A stretch of 64,000 nt of DNA from positions 372,001 through 436,000 of the forward strand of contig BTPP01000006.1 of NCBI GenBank assembly GCA_037102815.1. Reading direction: 5' to 3'. Position 1 is the first letter of the stretch. Every line of letters starts with the position of its first letter. Below, piece after piece: positions 45,000 to 57,119 of this stretch. The stretch is from Neurospora intermedia (lineage: Eukaryota > Ascomycota > Sordariomycetes > Sordariales > Sordariaceae). Under the pieces are notes generated by a model. The model was not told the DNA's origin. It saw only the letters and a list, made by a program, of their open reading frames with translations, and did not search any database. Made by a program: the position numbers and the translations under genes.

Positions 45000-47450
45000 T
45001 TATTTTATAGAGTAAAGGATTTTTTATTAGTATTAAAGGGCTTTCGGTCTTTAGATTTCTACTCCTCTCAACGAATATTAGGGTCTAGTAATTAGAGAAA
45101 TCGAGTATAAAATTCGAAGCCCCGGCTAGGATTTAAATATATAGTTTCTACGGGCACTCTTAATTTTCGGAGTATTTTATAATATAGATTATACTTCTAT
45201 ATCTCCCTAGGGATTCAATATTAGCCTACTAAACAAATAAAAATCGTTTTAAAATTTTAGAATTTTTTGGTAAGTTTTATTTTAAGCCGTTCGTAATTGA
45301 AGATAGCCTTTTCGTTAGTACTATAATTATAATAATTATTCTATAATTATTCTAATAATTTATTTACCGTTTTAATATTTTTAGGGTAATTAGGATCGAA
45401 GTATAAAAGTATACTATTAGTAACGGCGCTACCCAAGTATAATATTACTTCTCCTACGTAGGCTTTTTTATTAGTAAAATAATTAGCGTTCTAACGGAAT
45501 TTATTTTTTATTTAAAAGATTAAAACGTCAAATAAAACTTTATTATTATTATTATTATTAAATATTAAAATATTTAGAACCTTGTAGGAGTGTTTCCGGC
45601 CTTTCTAGTAGGGGGTAAACGGACCGATCGGGGTATATCTATAATAGTCTCCTAGGGTTATTAAAGTAGTAGAACGGTAGTTCGGCTATTAATCGTCGTT
45701 ATTATTAATTAAATTATTATTTCTATTATTATTATTATCCGGGGGGTTATTACATATTCGGATACATATTATTCATTTATTAGGAAGAGGGGAAGTAGTA
45801 AATATTCTTTTAGTAGTTTCAATAATTAGTTTATTACTTATAGGTTTATTAATAACTACACTTCCTCGGGAACTAGCATCGACTTCGCTATTATCTCTTA
45901 CTTCTTCTATAGTAATATATTTAACTATACATTTAAATTCTACGTTGGGCCATTTTTCGAGAGAGGGGGCGGGAGGAAGTTTCGTTAAAGAGGCAACCGT
46001 CTAAGTAAATAAGCAATTCTAAATATTAAACTCTTCTAATCAATTAAAGACTTATTAATTAAAAGTAATTAATTTATTTATTACTTCTATTAAAGTAATA
46101 AATAATTTCTAATTGTTTTTAAGAATAGTAATTTATTTATTAGCTATTATAAGATTAGTAATTAGCGTTTCGTTTTTTTTATTTAACTAACTAATTTCCT
46201 TTATAAAATATATTATTTATATATTTAAGCAACGGATATCTTCGTTAATTATATTAAATATTTCTATTAGGTTTTAAATTAATTTACATATAACTTCGTT
46301 AATTATAAAGCGGGAACGAACCTCCTAGAATATTATATTTAGGTTAGCTATATAGGTTTTATAAAAATATTCTACTCTAATCGTTTTATTAAGGATATTT
46401 AGCCCGTTCTTCCTATACGTTAGAGAATTTATAGCTACTCCTAATATAGGATTAAAAATAAATACGTTGGTTCTATTATTCGGGTTTTTTTACACTTTAT
46501 TAATAACCTCTATTCGGCGATAAATATTAGTAGTAATCTCTTTTAAAGTAGTTTTATAAGGAGGAAATTTAGTGTACGGATAAATATATTTTAAATAATT
46601 ACTAATATAGTTAGTTAGAATAGTTATTTAGTTCGAAGGATTCTAACCTTTGCGAAAATTAATAATAGTAATTTCAATTTCTTTATAAGTAGGAACTCCG
46701 GACTCTTAATTAATTTAAATATATAGTTTAATATTAAGGATATTATATCCAGTTCCCTTAGTAAAGGTATAGTAAAAGCTCTAGTCCGGGTCGATAGGAG
46801 CCTTCTTTTTAAAAAATAAGTCGTTAATCGTTTTGGGGATTATAAATCTAAATATAGTAAAAGTAGATTCTAATACTTTAATCGGGATTTATTTAATAGT
46901 ATTAGTATTAGGGATTAGTCTTACCTTCTCTTTACCTTTAACTCGCCTTTAATTATTTAATTATATAGCCTATAGGGTTATTTTAAGAGTTGTATTCTCT
47001 TCTTATTGTAAGCCTCCCTGAGTGGGAGAAATAGCGTTTAAACCTTATTTAGATAGTAGAAGGTAGGGAAGAGGTTTAATAAGTAAGGTCTCGCTAGTTC
47101 GCCGCTATAGGTTATCCTATAACTTATAGGGTTGGGGGGTATTAGTAGTATTAAGGAATTGAAATTATCCCTCTATAGAATCTCTTTCGGGATTTATAAT
47201 AAGAGGATCTAGGGATGAGGGAGCGCGGTAATAGTTTTTAATAGGACTAGGGTCTTTAATAAATAGACTATTATTTACATTTTTATAATATAATTAAATA
47301 TTTCGGGCGTTGGATATTATATAATTAATTTAGTCCGAGGCGGAGACGGGGGGGTAAAATACTTACTCTATTAATACCCTATTAATAGTACAATAGCGAT
47401 TATAAAATTTAATAATTCTTCTCTTTCTAAATAATTACTACGGTCGATTT
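45000..47450 (-). pseudogene. Gypsy-B gag region
   Basis: Region between the 5' LTR (47555) and pol on the minus strand, where gag is expected. Protein-like stretches are visible on this strand, but I did not identify a zinc knuckle with confidence. Fossil with many breaks. Confidence 0.5.
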
Positions 47451-47554
47451 CGGTTGAGTTCTAAATTAGACTATAAGAAAACCAACTACTCGGTGCCAAA
47501 CTGGGTGGGATATTGTAATACTATCCCCGGTTAGAAGGATAATACTTAATATTA

Positions 47555-47821
47555 TATAAAAGTGTAATCCTACGAGAGATAGACTATAAGATTAGAAGCT
47601 ACAAATTAAAGTAATATTAAGTGTAAAGAAAGAAGGGGAAAGTAAACAAACGCTGGCAATGGGAATCCGATATATAAGTCGGATTCTGCCAGGCGTCGCC
47701 GCTATCCCGATTTGTAAAGTCTATCGATAAGAATTTGAGCCTCATTCCATCCGATGTGCTATAGTGCACCTCATTGCCCAGTGGCCAGTGCTCTGGGAGC
47801 CTGTCCAGCTATGCTATGACA
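47555..47821 (-). repeat. 5' LTR of Gypsy-B
   Basis: 267 bp, partner of 39156-39422; ends in ATGCTATGACA on the + strand, before the TTAGT duplication. Confidence 0.9.
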
Positions 47822-47826
47822 TTAGT

Positions 47827-47990
47827 TATTAAGTAGAATTAAAGAAATATGTAAATACTTATTAGTAAGTCCCCCCCCCCCCCCCCCCCAACAATACCTA
47901 TTTAATTATTTACTAATATTTAGCTTATATAAATTTACCTACCTCCTTAATCTTATTAACCTAATATCCTTATACTATTACTTCCTAATA
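47827..47990 (+). repeat. repeat Y, copy 2 (right part) with poly(C) run
   Basis: Continues the alignment with copy 1 (20540-20690): TACTTATTAGTAAGTCCCC, a C19 run at 47871-47889 (C9 in copy 1), ACCTATTTAATTATTTACTAAT. LINE-A copy 2 starts directly after. Confidence 0.6.
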
Positions 47991-48816
47991 AAAAACTGCT
48001 TTGAAACCGGAAACGCCAATTTCTGGTCGAGGAGTGCTCCAAAACGAAAACTAACAACAGCAATCGACTCAAGAAGGTTATTTACGTCCCTTATAATATC
48101 CTGCGACGAGCGTAGCGACGGCGTTGTATTATCGTTGCCGATGGCTATCGATAGCGGTGTTTGTAGGTTCGAAAATAATATTTATAACCCGCTTACGGAA
48201 ATTTTAATATATAACGATCCTAAAGCTATATTTACTATAAAATTTTTAGATAAAATAGAGGAGGATAATAAAATACTAAAGAAGTTTATTATTAGAGTAA
48301 ATGAATTTACGGATTATAATACTATTTCAACCGAAGACTATCGTTACATTCGAAAATTACTTTTCGAATTTGTAAAGGTATATATTAGAAAAAGTAAGTC
48401 TATATAACCCGAGGTGAATAAAGTTAGAATTAATTAGTTTATTATTAAAAAGAATTTCAATAATTTAAAGAAGGATATTCTAAAGGAAATTAAAAAAGGC
48501 GCTTAAAAAGTACCGAAGTATTAGGCTAACATTATAGCGAAAACTAACCTAAATAAGATTAGTACTACCTTCTAATAATTATTTATTATTATTAAAAAAT
48601 TTATCCCTTTTAATTTCGAGTAGTAGTTTACTATTAAGGGAGCGATAATTACTACCGAAGTTATAAACCGTTCGTATAAAGATACGAAGATAACTTTAAC
48701 TATATATTTAAATAAGAAGAATACTAGCCTAATAATCTACGTAACTATTAGAATACTAATAACTAGAAATTATATAATTATATTCAACGAATTTATATAT
48801 AATTAATACTAATAAA

Positions 48817-49684
48817 ATACAGTTCCCCTGGGCGGAGCTAAGGTCCAGGGGAGACAGAGAGACGCCCTTGGGAATTACTTAGTAAAAAGAAAAAAAAAAA
48901 AAGACTTAAAGCTGAACTGAACTAATAACCTTTAAAGAGACAATACTTATAATAACTATTAAGCTATAAGCTATAGTTTCTTAAAGAAAGTAGTTGAATT
49001 GCCCCTTTATATTACCCCCCCCCCCCCCCCCCCCCCAAAAAGGAAAAAAAAAAAAAAAAAAACTCAAAGGCAAATTTTTTAATTTTTATTTTTTTATTTT
49101 TTTTCTTTATCTAAAATTCTCGATTTTCAACCCTAACCCTAACCCCCCAGAACTCCCTTAGGGTTAAAGGTCTAGTCTGGGACTTGGTTATTTTTTTGGA
49201 CTTGGTTATTTTTTAGACTTGGTCATTTCTGGGTCTTAGTTATTTTTCGGACCTTACGGTCGCAACTAAAATCCTTCTTTTTAACTTCTTTTGCCTTTTT
49301 CTCAATAACGATCGTATGTACTACAATGCGACCGGTACCAAAATGACCGCCTTTTTTTGCTCTTCAATCTGACACCAGGTGCATTTTGATGCATTTGACG
49401 ATCGCGGAGCAATTCCAACTGCAAAGGAAAAAGTGGCTTTTTTGAGCTGCTATTCGAACCGTGTCCTGCTTGGCGCCAAGTTTTCCTATTTGGGACTGCC
49501 AAGGCCTGCCAAGACGGGTATTTTTTTTGCATTCCAACCGCTAATAGACAGATACGCCGCGCCTTCTTCGCTTGCGGCGTTGAAGTGGGCCTATAGACCA
49601 CGACCTTTGGTGTGGATCTTCCATGTCACCTTTAGGCCCACGACAACGGCCGGGCAAGCTCTGAAAGCATGGGCGTCTCAATAA
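48817..49684 (+). repeat. LINE-B 3' end, tRNA-like segment and CCCTAA repeat R copy iii, inserted in LINE-A copy 2
   Basis: Order: hairpin CCCCTGG/CCAGGGG (48825-48851), A-rich run, tRNA-derived segment on the minus strand (about 48905-48975), C22 run (49015-49036), A-rich run, then repeat R with CCCTAACCCTAACCCC (49132-49147), TTAGGGTTAAA, ACCAAAATGACCGCC, GCCAAGTTTTCCTAT and the right end GGGCGTCTCAATAA. LINE-A ORF1 sequence continues on both sides; a short duplication (AATAA) may flank it. The right two thirds are GC-normal. The overlapping 99-101-codon frames (49302-49684) lie on opposite strands and are not conserved in copies i and ii. Confidence 0.65.
48905..48975 (-). other. tRNA-derived segment, second copy
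   Basis: Minus strand TAGCTTAATAGTTATT (A-box-like, RIP-changed) and TAGTTCAGTTCAGC (B-box-like), at the same spacing as 34213-34292. Not a functional tRNA. Confidence 0.4.
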
Positions 49685-52600
49685 CTAAATATAAATTAAA
49701 GAAGTTTTCGGCCCTGATACTTTTATTACTATAAGTACTATAGGTATACTAATTCGGAGTATACCCTAGGATAGTATTGATAATTATACTATAGTAGAAG
49801 CTATATTAAATATAGTAAAGGAAAAAAATCCGGAGGTATTTATTATTAGAGTTTAGCTATAGAAGAAAAGGGACGGAAAGAATAGAACTTTATTCTTAAT
49901 AGAAGTTGCTATTATATTGGTAGTATATTTCCTTTGAAATAATTTCTTTTTCTAGGACAGCGGCGTATATTTATACGAACCGTTCTAAATTTCGAATAAT
50001 ATTTAATAATACTTTAAATATTAAGGAATTGGATATACAACGAAGTTTTATTATTAAGAAAATATTTACGCCCGTTATAGCGAAGTTAAATACAAAGGAG
50101 ATTACTTTAGTAAAATAAATTGCCCGTTTAATAATAATAAACTATTCGTGCATTATAAATTATATAAGAAAAAAGGTTATTATATATATAACTATAACGA
50201 ATATCCGATTCTCCAGAAAGCGATTGTAAAGGCGTTTATTATATACGCCGAAAGGCTGCGGGCGTTTATCCCCCGTAAGAACCTAACCGGAAAAGTATTA
50301 AAATTAATAATAGAAATTATAAATAAGGACGTTTTACTAAACGCCCCCCTTAATTCTTATATTATTACTACCCTAGAGAAATATATTAGAAGAATTGTAA
50401 AATGGGAATAACTGAAGAAAATTCTCGGCCTATCCTCCTAATTAAAATTAATAAACTTATAGGGTCTTATAAATATATATTACCTATATTTATACAATAT
50501 AGGGGGAAGTCGATTATATAGCAGTAATAATATTTATAAAACTATAGCCCCCCTTAGGGAAATAGTACCCTTATCCTTTACCGAAGGACTAGAAGGAACC
50601 CTATCCTAGGGTAATTAATAATTTAATTAAAAATATTTTATTAGAACGTAAGGAAGTCGTATAAGAGAGGGAAACTTTTATTTAAATAAAAGGAGATTTA
50701 TAATATTATAGCTATTTAAGAGCCGGGTAAAAATTCAAATAGGGATATTTATTATCCTAAAGGCGGGAAATATTTTAGGATCGATTATATAAAAAAGGGA
50801 AAGGCGGTAATATATATAAATAAGAAGTAGAATTTAAAGGATTTAAATTTCTAAACCGGAAAAGATTAGACTATAGTAACGTTTAAGAACCTAAGGGACC
50901 TAACGACCGTCTATTCCATTTATTCGCCATTTTTATATAGAGAACGCCGGAATATTAATAGGGGTTGCTATTCTTCGAATTTATTAAAGTTAGACCCTTA
51001 GTAGGAAATTTAATTATAATCGGAGATTATAATTTCTATTATTCCAATCAGAATTTAGAGAATAAAATTAATCTAAAGGCTATTCGCTTCCTTATATAAA
51101 TATAACGCTAGAGATTTTGTTTATTTACCCCCTATAGCGAGCCGATAAAATTCGGGATATAATATAAAGAGAGAAGGATAGGATAATTAATTATATATAA
51201 TTATTATTTAGGGTTAAAGCCGAATATTAGGGAATATAAAGGTACGAATAAATCGGTTTAAATTACTACCCTTAGGAAATTTAGGTTTAAATAGGAAAAA
51301 AAAATAAAAAAGTAGAGGAAGAAGGAGAATATAATTAATTTTATAGATATAATAAAAGTAAAGGAGGCGTTAGAGAAACGGATATTAGTTTTAGAATGGA
51401 TTAATATAGTAAAGGATTTCGAATTCATTTTCTATAAGTTCGATAGAGAATTTATAAGTATTATAGAGGAATTTGTCCTATATTAGAAGAAAGGTCGAGG
51501 GAGGAGAGTAAATTGGTAGATATTAGGATATAGGACGGTTATAAAAGAAGTACAGAGGATATATTAGGAGTAGTTTTAATATTAAATAGTATTAAATTAG
51601 AGGGATTTTATTAAAATTATAATAAAAAAGAAGAGGATAATTATAAAAGCCTAATAAATTATATAGTATAATAGTATTACTAAGGTTTCGAAGAACTTAA
51701 ATTAATTTTAACCCTTAAAACGGTAAGCCCGGACCCGAAGCTACTAATTAATAGACCCGTTTAGATTACTAATCCTTTAAATTTACAAAGGAGTAATAGA
51801 GATTAGAAATTATAATAGTAAAGCTAAGATTTTTACCGATTACTTTTTTCCGAAAGTGGAAGTCCTAATAAATTACCTATTAAATTAGACCAAGCTGTTA
51901 AATAATATTGATCCAATAATTATTAGTAAATTAATTAACGAAGAGGATATTTAGAATATACTTTCCTAAATAATATTTAATAAAGCCCTTGGGATTAATT
52001 AATATTTAAATAAATTTTTAAAGTTATATTAGTAATTATTCTAATAAATTATAGTATATTTAATATTTATTAGCTTCTAGTTTGTATATTTCTTATAACG
52101 GTTCAAAAATATAGAAATAATTATCCTTAAAAAGCTTGGAAAGAGCGCTGCCTAATAGAAATTAGTAAGCGTATAGAGGCTAATATTATTATTTAGTAAT
52201 ATAGGAAAGATCTTTGAAATATTTGTAATTAAGAAGTTTATATAGGTAGTTAAAGAATTTAACCTCCTACCGGAGGGCTAAATAAGTAATTAGGTAGATT
52301 ATTTAATAAAGTTTATAGTTTAGATAGTTATTAATACGGTATATATAGCCTAAAAATTCGGGGTTATAACGTCCTTTATACTTTTAAATTTAAAAGGAAT
52401 ATTCAATGAAGTTAATTATAAGTAGTTTTTATATATTCTATAGGAAATATAATTCCTAATATAAATTATTAGGTAGGTAGCGAACTTTATTATTAGTAAA
52501 AAAAGTTCCCTCTTTTTTAATAATAAAACCTCCCGCCCTTATATAATTATTATTAAAGTCTTACAAAACTTCCCCCTCTCCCTTATTCTATTTATTCTCT

Positions 52601-52912
52601 TTATTATTCTATTATACTAGAAATTAACTATAATCCCGAATACTATTATAATTGGCTGTATAAATAATATTAATATTATAGTAGTAGCCTATACTACTAA
52701 AGAGAATTACCGGATATTATAAGTAGTATAGAAAGTATATTCGGAAGAAAAAGGGCGAAAGGTATATAGTTTAAAGTAATTAAAATAGAATTAATATATT
52801 TTATATAAATGAGGGTACTAAGGATAGAAACTTTTTAGTTCGGAGAAGTAGTACTTTAACTAACGGAATCGATATAATTCCTCGGAATTTAATTAAACTA
52901 TAAATTTAATTA

Positions 52913-53656
52913 AGGAGGACGGGGAGGAAACTGTACCGGTTCTGAGGGGGACGACCACCAAGGAAATCGCGGAGAGTGCGAGCGAGGAACGTAGGCTCCA
53001 AGGGTACGACCGCGGGGGACGCGGGGCCTAACGAGCTGGAGGAGGGACCTTCTACGTCGGAGGTTAAGTCGATAGGGCTGGGACGATAACGGCCGGAGGA
53101 AGCTATTTTACTAGAAGTTGCAATAGGGAGGAAGGAGGAAAGGGACTAAGAAGGGCGCTATATAGGGGATTATATAGACGGAGGAAGGGGTCTTTATACC
53201 GATATAAATAAGGGTAGAACCGTAGGGTAGGAGAGTAAATAATAGGGCGGAAGTATTTATAAACGGAAAAAGGAGGCGGAGAAGTAGGGTAATAGATAGG
53301 AAAATAAAATAGGGAAATAGGGAGAAAGCGGAGGAAGGAGTAGTAAGGAATAAAATAGAAAGGTAATAAAAGAAGCGGCGTACTAAATCTAGTCCTATTC
53401 TTATTATTTTTATTATTTTAGTATTAGGATAATATAGTAGTAGGAGAAATGAGATTATATTCGCTATAGCGGTAGGTAAGAATTATTATAATTATAAATA
53501 AAGTAGGAGTAGTATAGTAAATTATAGCCGAAATAGAGCTAGAGGTTTTTATCTAGAGGCGTTTAATATTTAACGGTTTTCCCCTCCAAAGAATTAGAGA
53601 AGGACCTTATACTAATAAAGCGCTATAGTTTATAATATAGGGAATAAAATCATATA
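52913..53656 (+). mobile_element. 5'-truncated LINE-A 3' end inserted in LINE-A copy 2
   Basis: 744 bp corresponding to the last part of LINE-A (aligns with 1197-1943). Flanked by a perfect 14-bp duplication TATAAATTTAATTA (52899-52912 and 53657-53670), with LINE-A reverse-transcriptase-region sequence continuous across it. The 5' truncation, the fixed 3' end and the 14-bp duplication show target-primed reverse transcription of LINE-A, and so prove that the antisense-gene region is part of the mobile unit. It holds the first 194 bases of the antisense gene (53106 down to 52913). Confidence 0.85.
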
Positions 53657-53737
53657 TATAAATTTAATTATAGAATTTATATAAAAGTAGTAAAAAACAA
53701 AATAATAATTTAAATAAATATATTTATAAAATTAATA

Positions 53738-55884
53738 ATATATATAATTTTATTCTTTAAACTATAAACTATAACGTTTTATTAGTATAAGGTCCTTCTC
53801 TAATTCTTTAAAGGGGAAAATTGTAAAATATTAAACGCCTCCGGATAAAAACCTTTAATTCTATTTCGGCCGTAATTTACTATACTACTCCTACTTTACT
53901 TATAGTTATAATAATTCTCACTTATTACTATAGCGAATATAATTTTATTTCTTCTACCGCTATATTATCTTAATATTAAAATAATAAGAATAATAGGAAT
54001 AGGATTAGACCCGGTATATTATTTCTTCCGCCGCCTTTCTATTTTATTCCCTACCACTCCTTCCTCCGCCTTCTCCCCGTTTCCTATCCTATTTTCCTAT
54101 TTATTTCCCTACTTTTCCACCTCCTTCCTCTATTTATAAATACTTCCGCCCTATTATTTATTCTCTTACTTTACAATTTTACTTCTATTTATATTAGTAT
54201 AAAGACCCTTTCCCCCATTTATATAATCCCTTATATAGCGCCCCTCCTAATCCTTTTCCTTTTTTTTCCTTATTATAACCTTTAATAAAATAGTTTCCTC
54301 CGGCCGTTATTATTCTAGCCCTATCAATTTAATTTCTAATATAGAGGGTCCTTCCTCTAATTCGTTAGGCCTTACGTCCTTTACGGTCGTACTCTTAGAA
54401 TTTATATTCCATACTCGTACTCTTTATAATTTCCTTAATAATCGTCCCCCTTAGAACCGGTATAATTTCCTTTCCTCCTTCCTTAATCTTTATATTAATT
54501 TAACTAATATTATTCGTAAAATTCCTTACCTTTACTATATTTTAAATTTTACTTCTATTTTACGTTCTAATAATAAGTCCAATTCCTCCGGCGCTTTTAA
54601 GAAGATTGTTACTAAAAAGATTTATTTTATTTTATCTACTAATAAATTCTTCGCTCCCTTTTCTTCTTTTCTACTATTTAATTTTTATATTTCTAATTAA
54701 TAGCGCTTAGAACGCTACTTACAACCTTACTTATAAAATATATATATTAAATATTCCTATCAGCTTTTACGATACTTATAATACTATTTAGACGGTAGTT
54801 ATTACTATAATATTAAATAGTTAGAATAAATTTAATTACAATCTAAATACCTTCGTTCGTATTACTAATAACTTTACTAATTATATAGGTATCTATTTAG
54901 AGCGAAACGACCTTCCTACCGATTTTAAGCGTCTTCCTTACATTTAGGGCCTTAATACTACTAATTAGTAATAGAAGGGTTATTATAAACTAATTACAAA
55001 GGATATTTATTATAGTTATATCCCTTCTCTACCCGGTAGTAATACTATAAACCCAATTCGGATTATATCCGGTTCTAATAGTAGCGCTATTATTCTTATA
55101 TATATTATATCCGGCGGTAATAGTTTTAATACTCCTATTTATATAGTTTCCAATTCCGGTAGTAATAGTAGTTCTATTCTTAGTAGCCCTATAACCGTCA
55201 ATATTCTTAATCGCCCCCTTATAAACGATAATTAGATTTAATAGTACTATAAAATTACTATAAATTAGGTTCGTATAATAGAATTATTTAAATAGCTTTT
55301 TAAATATAATTAAACGTTCGTTAAATAGTACTTTTCAGTTCTTATTATAGCCGTAGTTTAAATAATTTCTATAATTAATATAAATATCTCCTCTTTATTC
55401 CCGTCCTATTATTTTAATATTATTAATATTCTATTTTCCTTTTAAGAGTACTTTATAATTTCCTTATATTATTCCTCCTTTAATTTAATTATTAAATAGT
55501 ATTTTCTTAACCTTCCTAACCTTGATATTTATAATAGAATCCTTTCAACTTTAGTTCTATTATTTAAATATTTTTGAAATTCTTCCTTTATTAATAGTTA
55601 AATTTCTAGGTTTAATTAGAAGATAGTATCCCTATTAAAGTAATTTAGGATAATATAAGCGAATATCTCTTTTTCGAACCTATAAATACAAATAGGAATT
55701 AAGACGTTTAGTACTTTCCTTCAATAGAAGAAAGCTTAGAGGCCGATAATTTCTATTCTCATTTAGATAAAGAAGGAATTTTTTACTTTAATTAATAGGT
55801 ATAGCTCTTCTTTATCTTCTTTTAATTATCGGCGTTTTCCCTTCTTTTTCTTTATATTGACTATATATTAAAATAGTTCTCAGA
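53738..55884 (-). mobile_element. LINE-A copy 3, inverted, 5'-truncated
   Basis: The reverse complement aligns with LINE-A copy 1 from about 16560 to 18720, covering the ORF2 C-terminal tail and the whole 3' region. Its 3' end (53738) abuts LINE-A copy 2 head-on. At 55884 it ends at a GC-rich fragment and Helitron B. It is strongly RIP-changed. Confidence 0.75.
54290..55313 (+). pseudogene. antisense gene of LINE-A copy 3
   Basis: Third near-complete copy of the gene at 366-1401, now on the + strand because the LINE is inverted. Start position ATA (54290), stop TAA (55311-55313). The intron interval is 55 nt (about 54639-54693) with donor and acceptor changed by transitions. The span is 12 bases shorter than in copies 0 and 1, and the coding remainder (969 nt) is still divisible by three, so the length change is in frame. 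Recognisable stretches: NTFVRITNNFTNYI, LERNDLPTDFKRLPY and the Ser/Asn-rich repeats before the end. Many stops. Confidence 0.5.
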
Positions 55885-55885
55885 C

Positions 55886-55945
55886 ACCGGTGCGATGCTG
55901 GATCCTCAGCTCAAGCAATGCCCGGTGTATATTGAAGCGTGCTTT
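55886..55945. repeat. 60-bp fragment shared with the Gypsy-B insertion
   Basis: TCAGACACCGGTGCGATGCT... matches 40699-40757 with few changes, then is followed by ATTGAAGCGTGCTT, the complement of part of the terminal palindrome at 41189-41206. It lies exactly between LINE-A copy 3 and Helitron B. Confidence 0.6.
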
Positions 55946-57119
55946 GGATCCACCTGCTAAGAAATGCTAAGTCGGGAAGCACGGGAAGGTTCTTGGCACC
56001 TAGTTTTAACTCAAGAGCACAACACCAGCCAAAGTATCACCAAATCAGACTCTTTTCGTGGGATTTCTATTATTACGTCTATAAATTCAGTTGCACTTCG
56101 TAAATACTCCTAAAACGCTCTAATTAAGCAATATAGTCTATTTCCAACTACCTTACTATTGCTAGCCCCCCCCCGGGGTGCTACGGGGACGCTTGTAGTA
56201 TAATAGTATGGAGGATACTCCTATTGCTATTGGTGTAAGTGTATAGAGAGCTCTCGCGTTCAACTCCCTGCTGTGACTGTTTTTTATAAACGTTTAGTTA
56301 GTAAATTATTAATTTCTCTTAGAATATCTTTATCTTCAAATTTTGGTGTTGCTGCGTGGTTGGTGTTGCTGCGTAGGGCTATTCTGGGGAATAGGAGATA
56401 TAAAACCGCCGTAAGACGTACTATCTCTCGGTGCCGTTGACGGTTGCTCTAGGGTAACTATGAGGCATTCGATTAGGGTGCGTAGAATAAGTCGAATTGA
56501 ACTCCTTTCTTTTTTTACTTTTTTTTTTTTTATATATATATATATAAGGCGGTAGTGAGAATTAACTACCTAAATTCTGAGTTAGTATAATTTGAATTAT
56601 AATTAATAATAAGGGTAATATACTACTTTAAACGGATAGGAAGATAAAGGCTGGGGGTAGCCGTAGTCTTTTTTTTTTTATAAAGAAGGTTATTTTTGGC
56701 TGGTAGTAATATCTTAGTACTAATCTAACTAGTAGAAGTCTATTGGCGTTTAAGGGCGAGTAAATTATGGCGCTCTTCTTCTTCTTTTAGTATATTATTA
56801 AGGCGCTGCTTAAGCTCCAAATTATCGTCTTCGAAGATAATTAATATAGTTAATAGTTGATGAAAGTAATAAAGAGTTGAGTGTGAGAGAAAGAAGGAGA
56901 GAGAGAGGGAGAGAAAGAGAGATATTAATAGTATTAGAAATACCGGATACGAAATAAGATAGAAGGAATAGCTGTAAATACTATTAATTTGTAATAGAAA
57001 GTACAGTTGGAAATATTTATTATTATTATATTTATATATATATATATTTTAAAGTAGTACCAAATTGGAAGTAGTAATACCGGGTGCCCGGAATTTTGGT
57101 ATTTAAATACCTAGGATTG

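Larger units (their letters stand above)
39156..47821 (-). mobile_element. Gypsy-B: Ty3/Gypsy chromodomain LTR retrotransposon, full-length fossil
   Basis: LTRs of 267 bp at 39156-39422 and 47555-47821; target duplication TCAGT/TTAGT (39151-39155 and 47822-47826). A purine tract (complement of CCCCCTCCCC at 39426) next to the left LTR marks it as the 3' LTR, so the element is on the minus strand. Order: gag about 47400-45000, reverse transcriptase about 43600-42700, RNase H about 42700-41900, integrase about 41700-40300 and a chromodomain near 40120-39950. It is of a different family from Gypsy-A. The LTR pair differs by about 20 changes, almost all transitions. It has many breaks and is inactive, and a GC-rich insertion splits the integrase (40697-41217). 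Confidence 0.85.
47991..53737 (+). mobile_element. LINE-A copy 2, 3'-incomplete, with two insertions
   Basis: Begins AAAAACTGCTTTGAAACCGG like copy 1. ORF1 pieces are at 48135-48407 and 50148-50411 (LYKKKGYYIYNYNEYPIL and KNLTGKVLKLIIEIINKDV), endonuclease around 50650-51100 (GNLIIIGDYNFYYSN at about 51009-51053), and reverse transcriptase to about 52900. It is interrupted by 48817-49684 (LINE-B 3' end plus repeat R) and 52913-53656 (a truncated LINE-A). It stops at 53737 where copy 3 starts in the opposite orientation, so its own 3' end is missing. It keeps some ancestral bases that copy 1 has lost and the reverse. Confidence 0.8.

Noticed and set aside
56205-56285. Possible tRNA-like segment (CGTTCAACTCC B-box-like) in the Helitron B tail, also at 29705-29765
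   Set aside because: A-box match is weak, the box spacing is too short and no cloverleaf forms.
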